A DNA stretch of 64,000 bases, from positions 239,783-303,782 of the forward strand of contig JACIWT010000001.1 of the NCBI GenBank assembly GCA_014360825.1, given 5' to 3'. Numbering within the stretch: the stretch's first letter is position 1; every line of letters begins with the position of its first letter. The notes below the pieces were generated by a model. The model had not been told where the DNA came from and searched no databases. It saw nothing but the letters and a program-made list of their open reading frames with translations. Source of the stretch: Chloroflexota bacterium (GTDB lineage: Bacteria; Chloroflexota; Anaerolineae; UBA2200; JACIWT01). Both the position numbers and the translations under genes were made by a program. Of this stretch, positions 38,519 to 47,379 are shown in pieces.

Positions 38519-39421
38519 ATGGCGATAAGAACGTTTGCTGAACTCCTCGAGGAGGCCAAGCGGGTGGGGCCGAAATCAGTAGTTGTGGCTGCTGCCCACG
38601 ACCCTGAGGTTCTACAGGCCGCACAGGACGCCGAACAGATGGGTATTGCCACCTTCATATTGGTGGGAGACCGGGAGACGCTGCGACAAACAGCCCGGCA
38701 GAACAACATCGACATCACCCGCATGATGATAGTAGATGAACCAGACGCAAGGTTGGCAGCCCGCAAGGCCATGGAATTGCTGGGCTTGGGCCACGCAGAT
38801 GTGGGCATGAAGGGCAAGATCGAGACCGGCGATTTCCTGCGCGCTGCCTTGGACCGCGAAATGGGCCTCCGCGTGGGGAGACTATTCACCCACGTCGCCG
38901 TGTTTGAAATCCCCGGTTTTGAACGACTAGTATTTGTCACTGACTCTGGCGTGGTCGTCGCACCGACGATGGAGCAGAAAGTCGAAATCGTGCAGAATGC
39001 AATTGACGTCGCGCAGAAACTAGGCGTGGAGACACCCAAGGTAGCCATACTCGCAGCGACAGAGATGGTGAACCCCAAAATTCCCACCACTCTGGATGCA
39101 GCAAACTTATCCAAGATGGCCGACCGAGGACAAATCCGCGGTGCTATTGTGGATGGGCCGTTGGCGTTAGATAATGCCATTTCTGCCGAGTCCGCTGCTA
39201 TTAAGGGAATCCGAAGCGAAGTGGCAGGTACCGCCGATATTTTGGTGACGCCAGACGTAGAGGCAGGAAATATGCTGGCAAAGGCCATCACCTACTTCGC
39301 CAAAGGCAAGATGGCAGGCGTCGTAGTGGGAGCGAAGGCCCCGCTTGTGGTGGCCTCACGCTCGGATCCGCATGAGACAAAACTGGTCTCCATCGCCCTG
39401 GGTGTGATCATGGCGGCCTGA
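38519..39421 (+). CDS. ptb: phosphate butyryltransferase-like phosphate acyltransferase
   Basis: A 300-residue member of the phosphate acetyl/butyryltransferase family. [19 protein letters not shown] opens the fold; [14 protein letters not shown] and the DSGVVVAPT region are typical of Ptb, and the C-terminus has [12 protein letters not shown]. It converts butyryl- or isobutyryl-CoA and phosphate to the acyl phosphate. AAGGAGG precedes ATG. The usual partner butyrate kinase is not in the window. It heads the oxidoreductase gene run, which would supply its acyl-CoA substrate. Confidence 0.85.
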   Translation: MAIRTFAELLEEAKRVGPKSVVVAAAHDPEVLQAAQDAEQMGIATFILVGDRETLRQTARQNNIDITRMMIVDEPDARLAARKAMELLGLGHADVGMKGKIETGDFLRAALDREMGLRVGRLFTHVAVFEIPGFERLVFVTDSGVVVAPTMEQKVEIVQNAIDVAQKLGVETPKVAILAATEMVNPKIPTTLDAANLSKMADRGQIRGAIVDGPLALDNAISAESAAIKGIRSEVAGTADILVTPDVEAGNMLAKAITYFAKGKMAGVVVGAKAPLVVASRSDPHETKLVSIALGVIMAA

Positions 39422-39468
39422 TCCACACGCGACGGAATAAGCAGAGTCATCCATCAGGAGGAGGCATC

Positions 39469-40014
39469 ATGCTAGAAATCCGCATCCACGGACGTGGAGG
39501 TCAGGGAGCTGTCACTGCCTCGAAGGCGCTGGCTTCCGCCGCTTTCCGCGAAGGCAAATACGTTCAATCTTTCCCCTTCTTTGGTGTGGAGCGGCGTGGG
39601 GCTCCCGTGACCGCCTTCACTCGCATCAACGACCACCCTATCCGCATCCGCTGTGAGATCCAGACTCCCGACCACGTCATCGTCCTGGATCCGACACTCC
39701 TGGAAGTCGTGGACGTCACCGCAGGCCTGAAGCCAGGTGGCTGGATCGTCATCAACAGTGAGCGTGCTCCCAAATCATTCCATTTACCGGGGTTCCGCGT
39801 GGCTACTGTGGACGCTAACCGCATTGCCATCAAATATCGCTTGGGACCACGGACCGCACCTATTGTCAACACCGCCATCTTGGGTGCATTCGCCCGCGTT
39901 ACAGGCATCGTGGGCCTGGACGCGCTGGCTGAGGCCGTGCGCGAAGAGGCCCCCATCAAGCCCGAAGAAAACGTCGCTGCCATGCACGAGGCCAGCGAGA
40001 AGGTTTTGGTATGA
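39469..40014 (+). CDS. porG: 2-oxoacid:ferredoxin oxidoreductase, gamma subunit
   Basis: A 181-residue gamma subunit. [20 protein letters not shown] is the family signature, with [20 protein letters not shown] following. It forms the domain that contacts alpha and beta in four-subunit enzymes. GGAGGAGG lies before ATG. Whether the complex uses pyruvate or a branched-chain oxoacid cannot be told from this subunit. The next gene starts 18 bases after its stop. Confidence 0.92.
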   Translation: MLEIRIHGRGGQGAVTASKALASAAFREGKYVQSFPFFGVERRGAPVTAFTRINDHPIRIRCEIQTPDHVIVLDPTLLEVVDVTAGLKPGGWIVINSERAPKSFHLPGFRVATVDANRIAIKYRLGPRTAPIVNTAILGAFARVTGIVGLDALAEAVREEAPIKPEENVAAMHEASEKVLV

Positions 40015-40032
40015 GAGGAGGCAACGCTTGTT

Positions 40033-41760
40033 ATGGCCGAAGAAATCGTCTTCAAAACCGAGGCGGAAATGCCGCCTATGCCCGTGTCGCTGGGTTCGAC
40101 GCTGGTCAGTAAGACCGGCAGTTGGCGCTACATCCGCCCCATTTACCGCGATAAGACCCCACCCTGTAACGCCGCTTGTCCCGCTGGGGAAGATATCGTT
40201 CATTATTTGCAGCATATTAGGGACGGGGACGATGAGACCGCCTGGCGTGTGCTGACCCAGGAGAATCCCTTTCCTGGAGTTTGTGGACGTGTGTGCCCTC
40301 ATCCTTGTGAAACTGACTGTAACCGAGCCCAGTTGGGTGGAGCCATCGCTATCCATCTGCAAGAGCGCTTTCTGGCGGACCGAGCCAAGGAGAAGCGCTG
40401 GACACTGCGCATACCAAATGCCCCCGCCACTGGCAAAAAGGTGGCTATCATCGGATCGGGGCCAGCGGGGCTTTCCTGTGCCTATCAGCTGCGTCGCATG
40501 GGCCATAAGGTCACAGTTTTCGAGGCCGAGTCTGAGCCCGGGGGTATGATGCGTCTGGGCATCCCTGAGTATCGTTTGCCCAGGGAAGTGCTGGACCGCG
40601 AGATTGCAGCCATCGAGAAACTCGGTGTGGAGATCAAGACAAACATGCGGCTGGGTACCAACCTCACTCTGGACGATCTGGCGCGTTACGACGCGGTTTT
40701 CATCGCCACCGGGCTGCCAGAGACAAGGAAACTCGGCATCAAAGGAGAAGATGCCAAGGGCGTGATACCGGGGCTGGAGTTCCTCAAGAGAGTGAACGCC
40801 GGCAAGCGGGTCAGGCTTGGGCAGCGTGTGGCTGTGATCGGTGGTGGCAATACGGCCATAGATGCCGCGCGCACAGCCCGCCGAAAAGGGGCAGGGGTAA
40901 CCGTGCTCTACCGTCGCTCGCGGGCCGAGATGCCAGCCATCGCCGAAGAAGTACAAGAAGCGATAGATGAAGGCGTGGTTTTCGAATTCCTCACTGCGCC
41001 GATTAGCATCTTAACTCAAGGGAACAAAGTGGTCGGGTTGGAGTGCATTCGAATGAGGTTAGGCAAACCCGATGAATCAGGACGCCGCCGTCCCGAACCG
41101 ATCCGTGGCTCTGAGTACACCGTCGAGGTGGATACAGTCATACCGGCGCTAGGCCAAGAAGCGGACCTGAGTTTCTTACAAGGCACGAACGTACGCACCG
41201 AAGGGGGTTTCATCATCGTGGACCGCGCCAATCGTACGGGAGTAAAGCACATCTTTGCTGGGGGCGATGTAGTCACCAACAAGGGTACGGTTACTCATGC
41301 AGTTGGTTCGGGCAAGCGAGCAGCGCTCGCCATTGATCGGGTCCTACGAGGCCTGTCGCTCGAAGATTTCCCCGCCGAGAGCGAGATCTTGCATGCAGTC
41401 CCACCCAAAGCCGACCCTCGAGTCGTTCAGTTCGGCGACCTGAATTTGGACTATTTCACCGAACAGCCACGACCGAGCCAACCCCAGCGCGAGGCAGCCA
41501 AGCGCGTCAGAGACAACGGGGAGGTTAATCTGGGATTTGATATTGCGACCGCCCGCGCCGAGGCCGAGCGCTGTTTCAGCTGTGGTACGTGCAACCATTG
41601 CGACACGTGCTACATCTTCTGTCCAGATGTGGCTGTTCTCCGCGTGGACCACGAGGGCTACGAGTTCAACTATGATTACTGCAAGGGTTGTGGCATCTGC
41701 GCCACGGAGTGCCCACGTGACGTGATAGATACGGAGGAGGAAGTCAAATGGAAAAGGTGA
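40033..41760 (+). CDS. GltD-like NAD(P)H oxidoreductase fused to PorD-type ferredoxin
   Basis: A 575-residue fusion. The N-terminal part has the Cys-rich iron-sulfur region of GltD (CNAACPAGEDI, CGRVCPHPCETDC). Then an FAD site GSGPAGLSCAYQL and an NAD(P) site GGGNTAIDAARTARRKGA follow. After GLGQE-like PALGQEADL and FAGGDVV come two 4Fe-4S motifs at the C-terminus (CFSCGTCNHCDTCYIFCP and CKGCGICATECP), which match the delta subunit of pyruvate oxidoreductases. It probably passes electrons between ferredoxin and NAD(P)H within the oxidoreductase complex. It overlaps the alpha subunit gene by 13 bases. Confidence 0.9.
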   Translation: MAEEIVFKTEAEMPPMPVSLGSTLVSKTGSWRYIRPIYRDKTPPCNAACPAGEDIVHYLQHIRDGDDETAWRVLTQENPFPGVCGRVCPHPCETDCNRAQLGGAIAIHLQERFLADRAKEKRWTLRIPNAPATGKKVAIIGSGPAGLSCAYQLRRMGHKVTVFEAESEPGGMMRLGIPEYRLPREVLDREIAAIEKLGVEIKTNMRLGTNLTLDDLARYDAVFIATGLPETRKLGIKGEDAKGVIPGLEFLKRVNAGKRVRLGQRVAVIGGGNTAIDAARTARRKGAGVTVLYRRSRAEMPAIAEEVQEAIDEGVVFEFLTAPISILTQGNKVVGLECIRMRLGKPDESGRRRPEPIRGSEYTVEVDTVIPALGQEADLSFLQGTNVRTEGGFIIVDRANRTGVKHIFAGGDVVTNKGTVTHAVGSGKRAALAIDRVLRGLSLEDFPAESEILHAVPPKADPRVVQFGDLNLDYFTEQPRPSQPQREAAKRVRDNGEVNLGFDIATARAEAERCFSCGTCNHCDTCYIFCPDVAVLRVDHEGYEFNYDYCKGCGICATECPRDVIDTEEEVKWKR

Positions 41761-42905
41761 TTATGGGCAACCACGCCGTGTCCGTTGGCGTGCAACTCTC
41801 CCGCGCCCAGGTCATTTCCGCCTACCCCATCACGCCGCAGACACAGATTGTGGAGATGCTCTCGGAGATGTGCGCAAATGGCGAACTAGATGCCAAGTTC
41901 ATCAAGGTAGAATCCGAGCATTCGGCTATGGCTGCGGTCATCGGCGCATCATCTACCGGGGCGCGGGCATTCACTGCTACGTCGTCGCAGGGTCTGGCGC
42001 TGATGCACGAACTGTTGCACTGGGCCTCCGCAGCGCGGTTGCCCATTGTGATGGCCAACGTCAACCGGGCGATGGGTCCCGGTTGGTCCATCTGGACGGA
42101 ACAGACCGATAGCCTGGCTCAACGCGATACGGGCTGGCTCCAGATCTATTGTGAGAACAACCAAGAAGTGTTAGACTCTGTCATCCAGGCGTTCAAGATA
42201 TCCGAGACCGTGCTTTTGCCCACCATGATCGTGCTGGATGCCTTTGTGCTTTCACACACTTCTGAGCGCGTAGATATCCCTGACCAAGCGGAGGTGGATG
42301 CTTTCCTGCCGCCACGAGTGGCGAAATGGAAACTGGACCCTAAGGAACCCCACGCTTTCAACGCATTGGTGACGCCGGCACATTACATGGAGTTGCGATA
42401 TAAGATCCAGAAATCCCACGAACAGGCGATTGAGGTGGCGCGACAGGTGGACACCGATTTCGGGAAGGCGTTCGGGCGGAGTTATGGGTTGGTGGAAAAA
42501 TACAAAATGGAAGATGCGGAGATCGTGTTGGTGGCCTCCAGCACGATCGCCAGCACCGCTCGCATTGTGATTGACGAAATGCGAGCCAAAGGACAGAGAG
42601 TAGGACTGCTCAAGATGCGCTACTTCCGGCCTTTTCCTTTTGCTGACGTCCGCAAGGCGTTGGGCGGGGTGAAAAAGGTAGCGGTAATAGACCGCGATAT
42701 TTCGTTCGGACACGGTGGTATTTGGGCTTCTGAGATCAAGGCAGCGCTGTATGGAGCGAATGGCCAGCCACCGCTTTTCGGCTTCATCATCGGTCTGGGT
42801 GGACGCGACGTGAGACCCGAACATATTCATGAGATCGCTATGTACGTGATGGAACATGACCGCCCACCCGAAGACCCAATTATCTGGCGGGGGGTTAAAG
42901 TATGA
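41748..42905 (+). CDS. porA: 2-oxoacid:ferredoxin oxidoreductase, alpha subunit
   Basis: A 385-residue alpha subunit with GNHAVSVGVQLSRAQVISAYPITPQTQ limited to its first part here (ISAYPITPQTQIVE), FIKVESEHSAMAA, and ATSSQGLALMHELLHWA in the pyrimidine domain. The C-terminal domain has VASSTIASTARIV. With the beta subunit it binds thiamine diphosphate and splits a 2-oxoacid to acyl-CoA, CO2 and reduced ferredoxin. It overlaps its neighbours at both ends (13 and 4 bases). Confidence 0.93.
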   Translation: MEKVIMGNHAVSVGVQLSRAQVISAYPITPQTQIVEMLSEMCANGELDAKFIKVESEHSAMAAVIGASSTGARAFTATSSQGLALMHELLHWASAARLPIVMANVNRAMGPGWSIWTEQTDSLAQRDTGWLQIYCENNQEVLDSVIQAFKISETVLLPTMIVLDAFVLSHTSERVDIPDQAEVDAFLPPRVAKWKLDPKEPHAFNALVTPAHYMELRYKIQKSHEQAIEVARQVDTDFGKAFGRSYGLVEKYKMEDAEIVLVASSTIASTARIVIDEMRAKGQRVGLLKMRYFRPFPFADVRKALGGVKKVAVIDRDISFGHGGIWASEIKAALYGANGQPPLFGFIIGLGGRDVRPEHIHEIAMYVMEHDRPPEDPIIWRGVKV

Positions 42906-43798
42906 GTTACAAAATACCAGAGGACGAACTAATGCTACCTGGCCACGTGGCCTGCCCAGGTTGCGCAGCACCCCAAGCGATGCGCCTTGTACTGAAAGCA
43001 CTCGGCAAAAACACCGTGCTCATTATCCCCGCCTCGTGTTGGTCCATCATCGCCGGTCCATACCCATACTCAGCAGTGGATGTGCCGCTACTGCACACTG
43101 CCTTCGAAACAGGCGGCGCGGTGGCAGCAGGGGTAAAAGCGGGGCTGGAGATGATGGGGTTGCCCGATACCACCGTGCTGACTTTCGCTGGCGATGGTGG
43201 GACGTTTGATATCGGCTTCCAGTCGTTGTCCGGGGCGGTGGAGCGGAACGAGGATTTCCTCTACGTTTGTTATGATAACGAGGCCTACATGAACACGGGC
43301 ATTCAGCGCAGTTCCGCAACCCCTTGGGGGGCTTGGACGACCACAACGCCGGTGCGTCATCCCAAAGACCAGCCCAAAAAAGACATCGTAGCCATCATGG
43401 CCGCGCATCGCATTCCTTATACGGCTACGGCGACAGTGGGCTATCCTGAGGATCTGGTGCGCAAAGTAGAAAAGGCCAAGGGTATCCGCGGGTCGAAGTT
43501 TCTGCATGTGCTGGCGCCATGCCCGTCGGGATGGAAGAGTGAGCCGGCTCAAACGGTGTACATCTCGCGGTTGGCTGTACGGAGCAGGGTATTTCCGCTC
43601 TACGAAGTGGAGCAGGGCGAACGATGGAATATCACTGTCTGGCCTGACCGGCCTATTCCAGTGCGCGACTATTTGCGCACGCAAGGCCGCTTTCAGCACC
43701 TCACGGATAAGGATATCCAATACATTCAGGAATACGTAGATGCAGCGTGGGAGGAGTTGGTTGCCAAGACCGAACACAGTCTCCATGAGACTCGGTGA
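42902..43798 (+). CDS. porB: 2-oxoacid:ferredoxin oxidoreductase, beta subunit
   Basis: A 298-residue thiamine-diphosphate subunit. GHVACPGCAAPQAMRLVL holds the first Cys pair for a 4Fe-4S cluster, FAGDGGTFDIGFQSLSGA the Mg-thiamine site, and DNEAYMNTGIQRSSATPWGA the diphosphate-binding end. Later Cys residues (APCPSGW) complete the cluster set. Its sequence fits both pyruvate and 2-oxoisovalerate enzymes. It overlaps the alpha gene by four bases and the MBL gene by 14. Confidence 0.93.
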   Translation: MSYKIPEDELMLPGHVACPGCAAPQAMRLVLKALGKNTVLIIPASCWSIIAGPYPYSAVDVPLLHTAFETGGAVAAGVKAGLEMMGLPDTTVLTFAGDGGTFDIGFQSLSGAVERNEDFLYVCYDNEAYMNTGIQRSSATPWGAWTTTTPVRHPKDQPKKDIVAIMAAHRIPYTATATVGYPEDLVRKVEKAKGIRGSKFLHVLAPCPSGWKSEPAQTVYISRLAVRSRVFPLYEVEQGERWNITVWPDRPIPVRDYLRTQGRFQHLTDKDIQYIQEYVDAAWEELVAKTEHSLHETR

Positions 43799-44684
43799 CG
43801 TCGAACTGCACGTTGTAAGCGATGGGATTTTCCGCAGCGATGGTGGCGGCCATTTCGGCTTAGTGCCCAGGGTACTATGGGAGAAGATTATTCCTCCTGA
43901 TGATCTTAACCGTATCCCGGTGGCGATGAATTGCTTACTCATCATATCGCACGGAGTGCGCATCTTAGTGGATACCGGCTACGGTCACAAACTTACTGAG
44001 AAACAGAGGGCCATTCACGCTTTGGAGCGGCCCGAAGGCGATGTAGTGGCAGCACTAGGACGATTGGGCTTGCACCCCCACGACATTGACATCGTGATTA
44101 ACACCCACTTGCATGCCGATCATTGCAGTGGGAATACCAAGTGGGCCTCCGCTGGCAGCGACAACATTCGCCCCGTTAACGAGTCTCCTCAAGGTGAGGA
44201 CAGAGGCTGCGTTGAGGCTATCCCCACTTTCCCCCGAGCCCAATATTGTGTGCAGCGGTTGGAGTGGGCTGATGCCTGCTTCCCGAACGAACGCACGCGA
44301 GGGACCTACTTCGCTGAGAACTTCCGCCCCTTAGAAGCCACGGGCCAGTTACGTCTCCTCAACGGCGACACGTACATCACGCCGGAGGTACGCTGCATTG
44401 TCACACGAGGGCACACTCGCGCACATCAGAGCGTGGTCATCGAATCAAAAGGCCAGACAGCCATCTACCTGGGAGATGCTGCACCAACGGCAGTGAGCCT
44501 GGAGAGGCTGGCGTGGATCGCCGCTTTCGATGTGGAACCGCTTGAGTCGTTGGAGACCAAACGTGGGTTGCGCGAGTGGGCGCTGCAGAAGGATGTGGTG
44601 CTATTCTTCGAGCACGATGTGCGAGTGCCTGTAGGGCGTCTCCAACGAGAGGGAGAGGAGTACCGGGTCGTGTGCTTGCTATGA
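43785..44684 (+). CDS. MBL-fold metallohydrolase
   Basis: A 299-residue metallo-beta-lactamase-fold protein. NTHLHADHCSG is the HxHxDH zinc motif, GHTRAHQSV and YLGDAAPTA provide the later His and Asp ligands. It resembles the quorum-lactonase/hydrolase group, but the substrate is open; thioester or lactone hydrolysis is possible. ATG 43785 overlaps the porB end by 14 bases, so it belongs to the oxidoreductase operon, and a strong terminator follows it. Confidence 0.85.
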   Translation: MRLGDVELHVVSDGIFRSDGGGHFGLVPRVLWEKIIPPDDLNRIPVAMNCLLIISHGVRILVDTGYGHKLTEKQRAIHALERPEGDVVAALGRLGLHPHDIDIVINTHLHADHCSGNTKWASAGSDNIRPVNESPQGEDRGCVEAIPTFPRAQYCVQRLEWADACFPNERTRGTYFAENFRPLEATGQLRLLNGDTYITPEVRCIVTRGHTRAHQSVVIESKGQTAIYLGDAAPTAVSLERLAWIAAFDVEPLESLETKRGLREWALQKDVVLFFEHDVRVPVGRLQREGEEYRVVCLL

Positions 44685-44772
44685 TCCATCCCTTTGATTG
44701 GAATTGAAGTCCCCGGCCATTCGGCTGAGCACCATTGCAGAAGTAACCTCTCACATGAGCAGGAACTAAAAA

Positions 44773-44808
44773 GTTCGGGCCAAGGGTTAGCCTTGGCCCG
44801 AACCTCTT
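44773..44808. terminator. strong bidirectional terminator
   Basis: GTTCGGGCCAAGG (44773-44785) and CCTTGGCCCGAAC (44791-44803) make a perfect 13-bp stem with a 5-base loop. CTCTTTT follows on the plus strand and TTTTTAG on the minus strand, so it can stop both the oxidoreductase operon and the convergent lipoprotein gene. Confidence 0.92.
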
Positions 44809-44825
44809 TTGCCGGTTACAAAGGG

Positions 44826-47132
44826 CTACAGCCCCAGCACACCGTTCACAGTGATGGTGCCATCAATGAGGGCCGCCTTGATCTCCTCTAGTTCTGCCTT
44901 GAGGGAATCAGGTACCTTGGCGTCGAATTCATGGAACGGTGCGATGCCCACGCCGTTGTTCTTCAGGGTGCCCACATACACCCCACCCTTGAAGTTGCCC
45001 AGCGCAACCGCCTTGCAGGCCTCGAACACGGCCACATGCATGTTCTTCACAACGCTGGTCAGGTAGACCTCTTTGAACTCCGGCGCACTGATGTACCAGT
45101 CGGTGTCCACGCCGATGAGCATCGTGCCCCGCTCCTTGCACGCTGCCGCCGAACCAAGGCCCACAGGACCTGCCACTGGCATGATGATGTCAGCACCCTC
45201 GTCCATCAAAGACTCAGCGAAGCGCCGTCCATCATCCGTGGACTCAAAGTTGCCGGTGAAGAGCCCCTCGTCCTTGGCCGTATCCCAACCCAGCACTTCC
45301 ACACTGGTCCCATGCTTCTGGTTGTAGTATTTGACCCCAGCCTCGAAGCCCTTCATGAAGATAGTCACCGTCGGGATCTTGATGCCACCGAAGGTGCCCA
45401 CCTTACCGGTCTTGGTCATGCCAGCCGCCAGGTACCCAGCCAGGAAGGCCGCCTCATCGGTAGAGAAGGTCAGACCCAGGACGTTCGGCAGTTCCTTGTC
45501 AGAGCCACAGTCCTTGCCAGGCACCGCCCCAGGCCAGCAGTCAGGATAGGCGTAGTCCACGATGGCGAACTTCTGATCGGGGTTGGCAATGGCTGCCTTG
45601 GCCGTGTCCACCCCGAGGAGGAAACCCACCGTGACGATCAGGTCAAGTTTCTCGTCGAGGAACTGCTGGATGTTCTTGGCGTAGTCTGCCTGAACTTGGG
45701 ATTCCAGATACTTCCCTTCGGCACCCAGTTGCTCCATCGCCATCTGGACGCCCTGCCAGGCCGTGGCGTTGAAGGATTTGTCGTCAATGCCACCCATGTC
45801 CGTCACCTGGCCCACCTTGATCTTCAAGAGCGGAGCCAGCCCTGCCTCGCGCACGCAAGCATCACACTCTCGCTGCATAGAGGCGGCAGCATCTGCCGGG
45901 GTCATGGTGTCGGCCATCACTGCCTCCAGATTCGGGCGCATTGAGTCCCAAGCGCAACGCATCTGCGGTGCAGCAGGCATACCCTTACCCTTAGACAACT
46001 GGGCCATGGAGCCGGCCAGGATAGGATCCTGAGAGATCAGCGGGTTCTCAGCCACCACCTTATTGGAGGGCAGTCTCTTGAAGCGCTCGAGCCACTGGGT
46101 CTGCACGGCCTCGGAAGTCATATACTCGACGAACTTCTTGGCCGCGGCCAGTTTGGCAGCATCCCCCAGGATGGCCTTGTTGAACATCCAGTACTTGCCC
46201 GAGGTCATGGGTGATGGCCACAGACCACTGGCACTCACCTGCGGAATAGGTGCGGTGCCAAAGTTCACGCCTGCTTCTGTGTAGCCACCCAGCGACCAGT
46301 CGCCATTGATGATCATGGCTGCCTTGCCCTCTTTGAAGAGGGTATCCATGGTATTGTAGTCGCATTCCTGTGGCACGACCTTCTCCACGAACTTGAGGTC
46401 GTGGACGAACTGAAGGGCTTTCACCACCGCATCGGAGCCCAGGGAGCAGTTATCCAAGTCATCCAATGGCCAGCCACCAAAACCGCCTATCCATGGAGCC
46501 AGCCAGAACGGCTCGTTCAGGTTGTAGGCGAAGCCATACACGCCGGCGGCCTCATCGGTCAGGGCCTTGGCCATGGAAATGAGTTCGTCGGTGGTCTTAG
46601 GTGGCTCTGTGACGATGTCTTTGTTGTACAGGAGCATCAGATGGTTGCCATAGTTGTCTGGCACACCCCACAAAGTCCCGGCCACCACCGCAGGTCCCAA
46701 GGCACCTTCAAAGAAAGTGTCCAGGAAAGCCTGGTCGAAGATGGCGCGTACATCGGCAACGATGCCCAGAGCGCTGAAGGGACCAGCGAAGTCATTCGGG
46801 CAGCGGGCCAGTTCAGGACCAGCACCAGCAAGGGCTGCAGTCTGAAATTGATCACGCAGTTCCTCGTTGCCGTAGTGGGTGCGCTCGACTTCGATGTCGG
46901 GGTTCTGCGACATAAAGTCCGCCACCAACTCGTCAATGAAGACGTCCACATCATCGCCTTCCTGCTCCCAGAAGACGATCTTCACTTTGGCTGGGGGCGG
47001 GGTGGTCGGTGTTGCTTTCACCTCCGGTGGCTTGGTTGGCGGTACCGGAGTAGGTGTTGCTGCAGGGGCACAAGAGAGCACCATGCCAAGCAACACAAGC
47101 AAAATCACTGTTACGCTAATCCACTTACGCAT
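44826..47132 (-). CDS. lipoprotein with two fused solute-binding domains (SBP family 1 plus BMP/PnrA)
   Basis: A 768-residue exported lipoprotein. A signal peptide ends at the lipobox LLGMVLSC with Cys21, followed by a PT-rich tether to about 47. Residues 48-431 look like an extracellular sugar-type binding protein (KIVFWEQEGDDVDVF, ALAGAGPELARCPNDF, LWGVPDNYGN, FKEGKAAMIINGDWS). Residues 437-768 look like a complete BMP/Med/PnrA nucleoside-type binding protein (KVGQVTDMGGIDDKSFNATA, DLIVTVGFLLG, FSTDEAAFLAGYLAAGM). Each domain normally makes a whole separate protein for a different ABC transporter class. The joining segment is continuous with no frame break. No permease or ATPase gene is beside it. 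Transcription is driven by a near-consensus promoter and ends at the strong terminator. Confidence 0.88.
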   Translation of the reverse strand: MRKWISVTVILLVLLGMVLSCAPAATPTPVPPTKPPEVKATPTTPPPAKVKIVFWEQEGDDVDVFIDELVADFMSQNPDIEVERTHYGNEELRDQFQTAALAGAGPELARCPNDFAGPFSALGIVADVRAIFDQAFLDTFFEGALGPAVVAGTLWGVPDNYGNHLMLLYNKDIVTEPPKTTDELISMAKALTDEAAGVYGFAYNLNEPFWLAPWIGGFGGWPLDDLDNCSLGSDAVVKALQFVHDLKFVEKVVPQECDYNTMDTLFKEGKAAMIINGDWSLGGYTEAGVNFGTAPIPQVSASGLWPSPMTSGKYWMFNKAILGDAAKLAAAKKFVEYMTSEAVQTQWLERFKRLPSNKVVAENPLISQDPILAGSMAQLSKGKGMPAAPQMRCAWDSMRPNLEAVMADTMTPADAAASMQRECDACVREAGLAPLLKIKVGQVTDMGGIDDKSFNATAWQGVQMAMEQLGAEGKYLESQVQADYAKNIQQFLDEKLDLIVTVGFLLGVDTAKAAIANPDQKFAIVDYAYPDCWPGAVPGKDCGSDKELPNVLGLTFSTDEAAFLAGYLAAGMTKTGKVGTFGGIKIPTVTIFMKGFEAGVKYYNQKHGTSVEVLGWDTAKDEGLFTGNFESTDDGRRFAESLMDEGADIIMPVAGPVGLGSAAACKERGTMLIGVDTDWYISAPEFKEVYLTSVVKNMHVAVFEACKAVALGNFKGGVYVGTLKNNGVGIAPFHEFDAKVPDSLKAELEEIKAALIDGTITVNGVLGL

Positions 47133-47232
47133 TTTCTTTCTCCTCCGTATTTTTTCTCAGATTCTGATTAGTGAAAATCTCTTTTCGTCTCAGCCGTTTC
47201 TCACCCCCTTTCCGGAACCGGTCTCTGCGAGA

Positions 47233-47256
47233 TTGCGAAGTATCGCAAGGCCTTGC
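47233..47256. promoter_or_regulatory. overlapping palindromes at the lipoprotein gene start of transcription
   Basis: TTGCGA-AGTA-TCGCAA (47233-47248) and GCAAGGCCTTGC (47245-47256) are perfect inverted repeats that share four bases. They lie from about +2 to +25 of the predicted minus-strand transcript, a position suited to a repressor. The half-sites resemble operators of sugar-responsive repressors only loosely. Confidence 0.45.
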
Positions 47257-47263
47257 TACAAGC

Positions 47264-47291
47264 ATTATACACTATTGACGGAGATTGTCAA
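47264..47291 (-). promoter_or_regulatory. consensus sigma70 promoter of the double binding lipoprotein
   Basis: On the minus strand a perfect TTGACA (47286-47291), a 16-base spacer and a perfect TATAAT (47264-47269). Transcription would start near 47257, giving a leader of about 125 bases with a GGAGGAGAAAG ribosome site near the ATG. Confidence 0.85.
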
Positions 47292-47340
47292 CGCTCACCC
47301 TTACCCGGTGAGGATATCAGAAAATCGAATCAATCCACTC

Positions 47341-47376
47341 AAAAACAACGCTACGCTGGAAAGCAAGACGAGCGTT
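47341..47376 (-). terminator. weak terminator candidate after the GH57 gene
   Basis: On the minus strand AACGCT (47371-47376) can pair with AGCGTT (47347-47352), with a long loop, before GTTTTTG. The short stem makes this uncertain. Confidence 0.3.
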
Positions 47377-47379
47377 TTC

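Noticed and set aside
39784..40956. 390-residue open frame on the minus strand
   Set aside because: It lies fully antisense to porG and the GltD-ferredoxin gene, whose motifs are unmistakable; its product has no recognisable domain.
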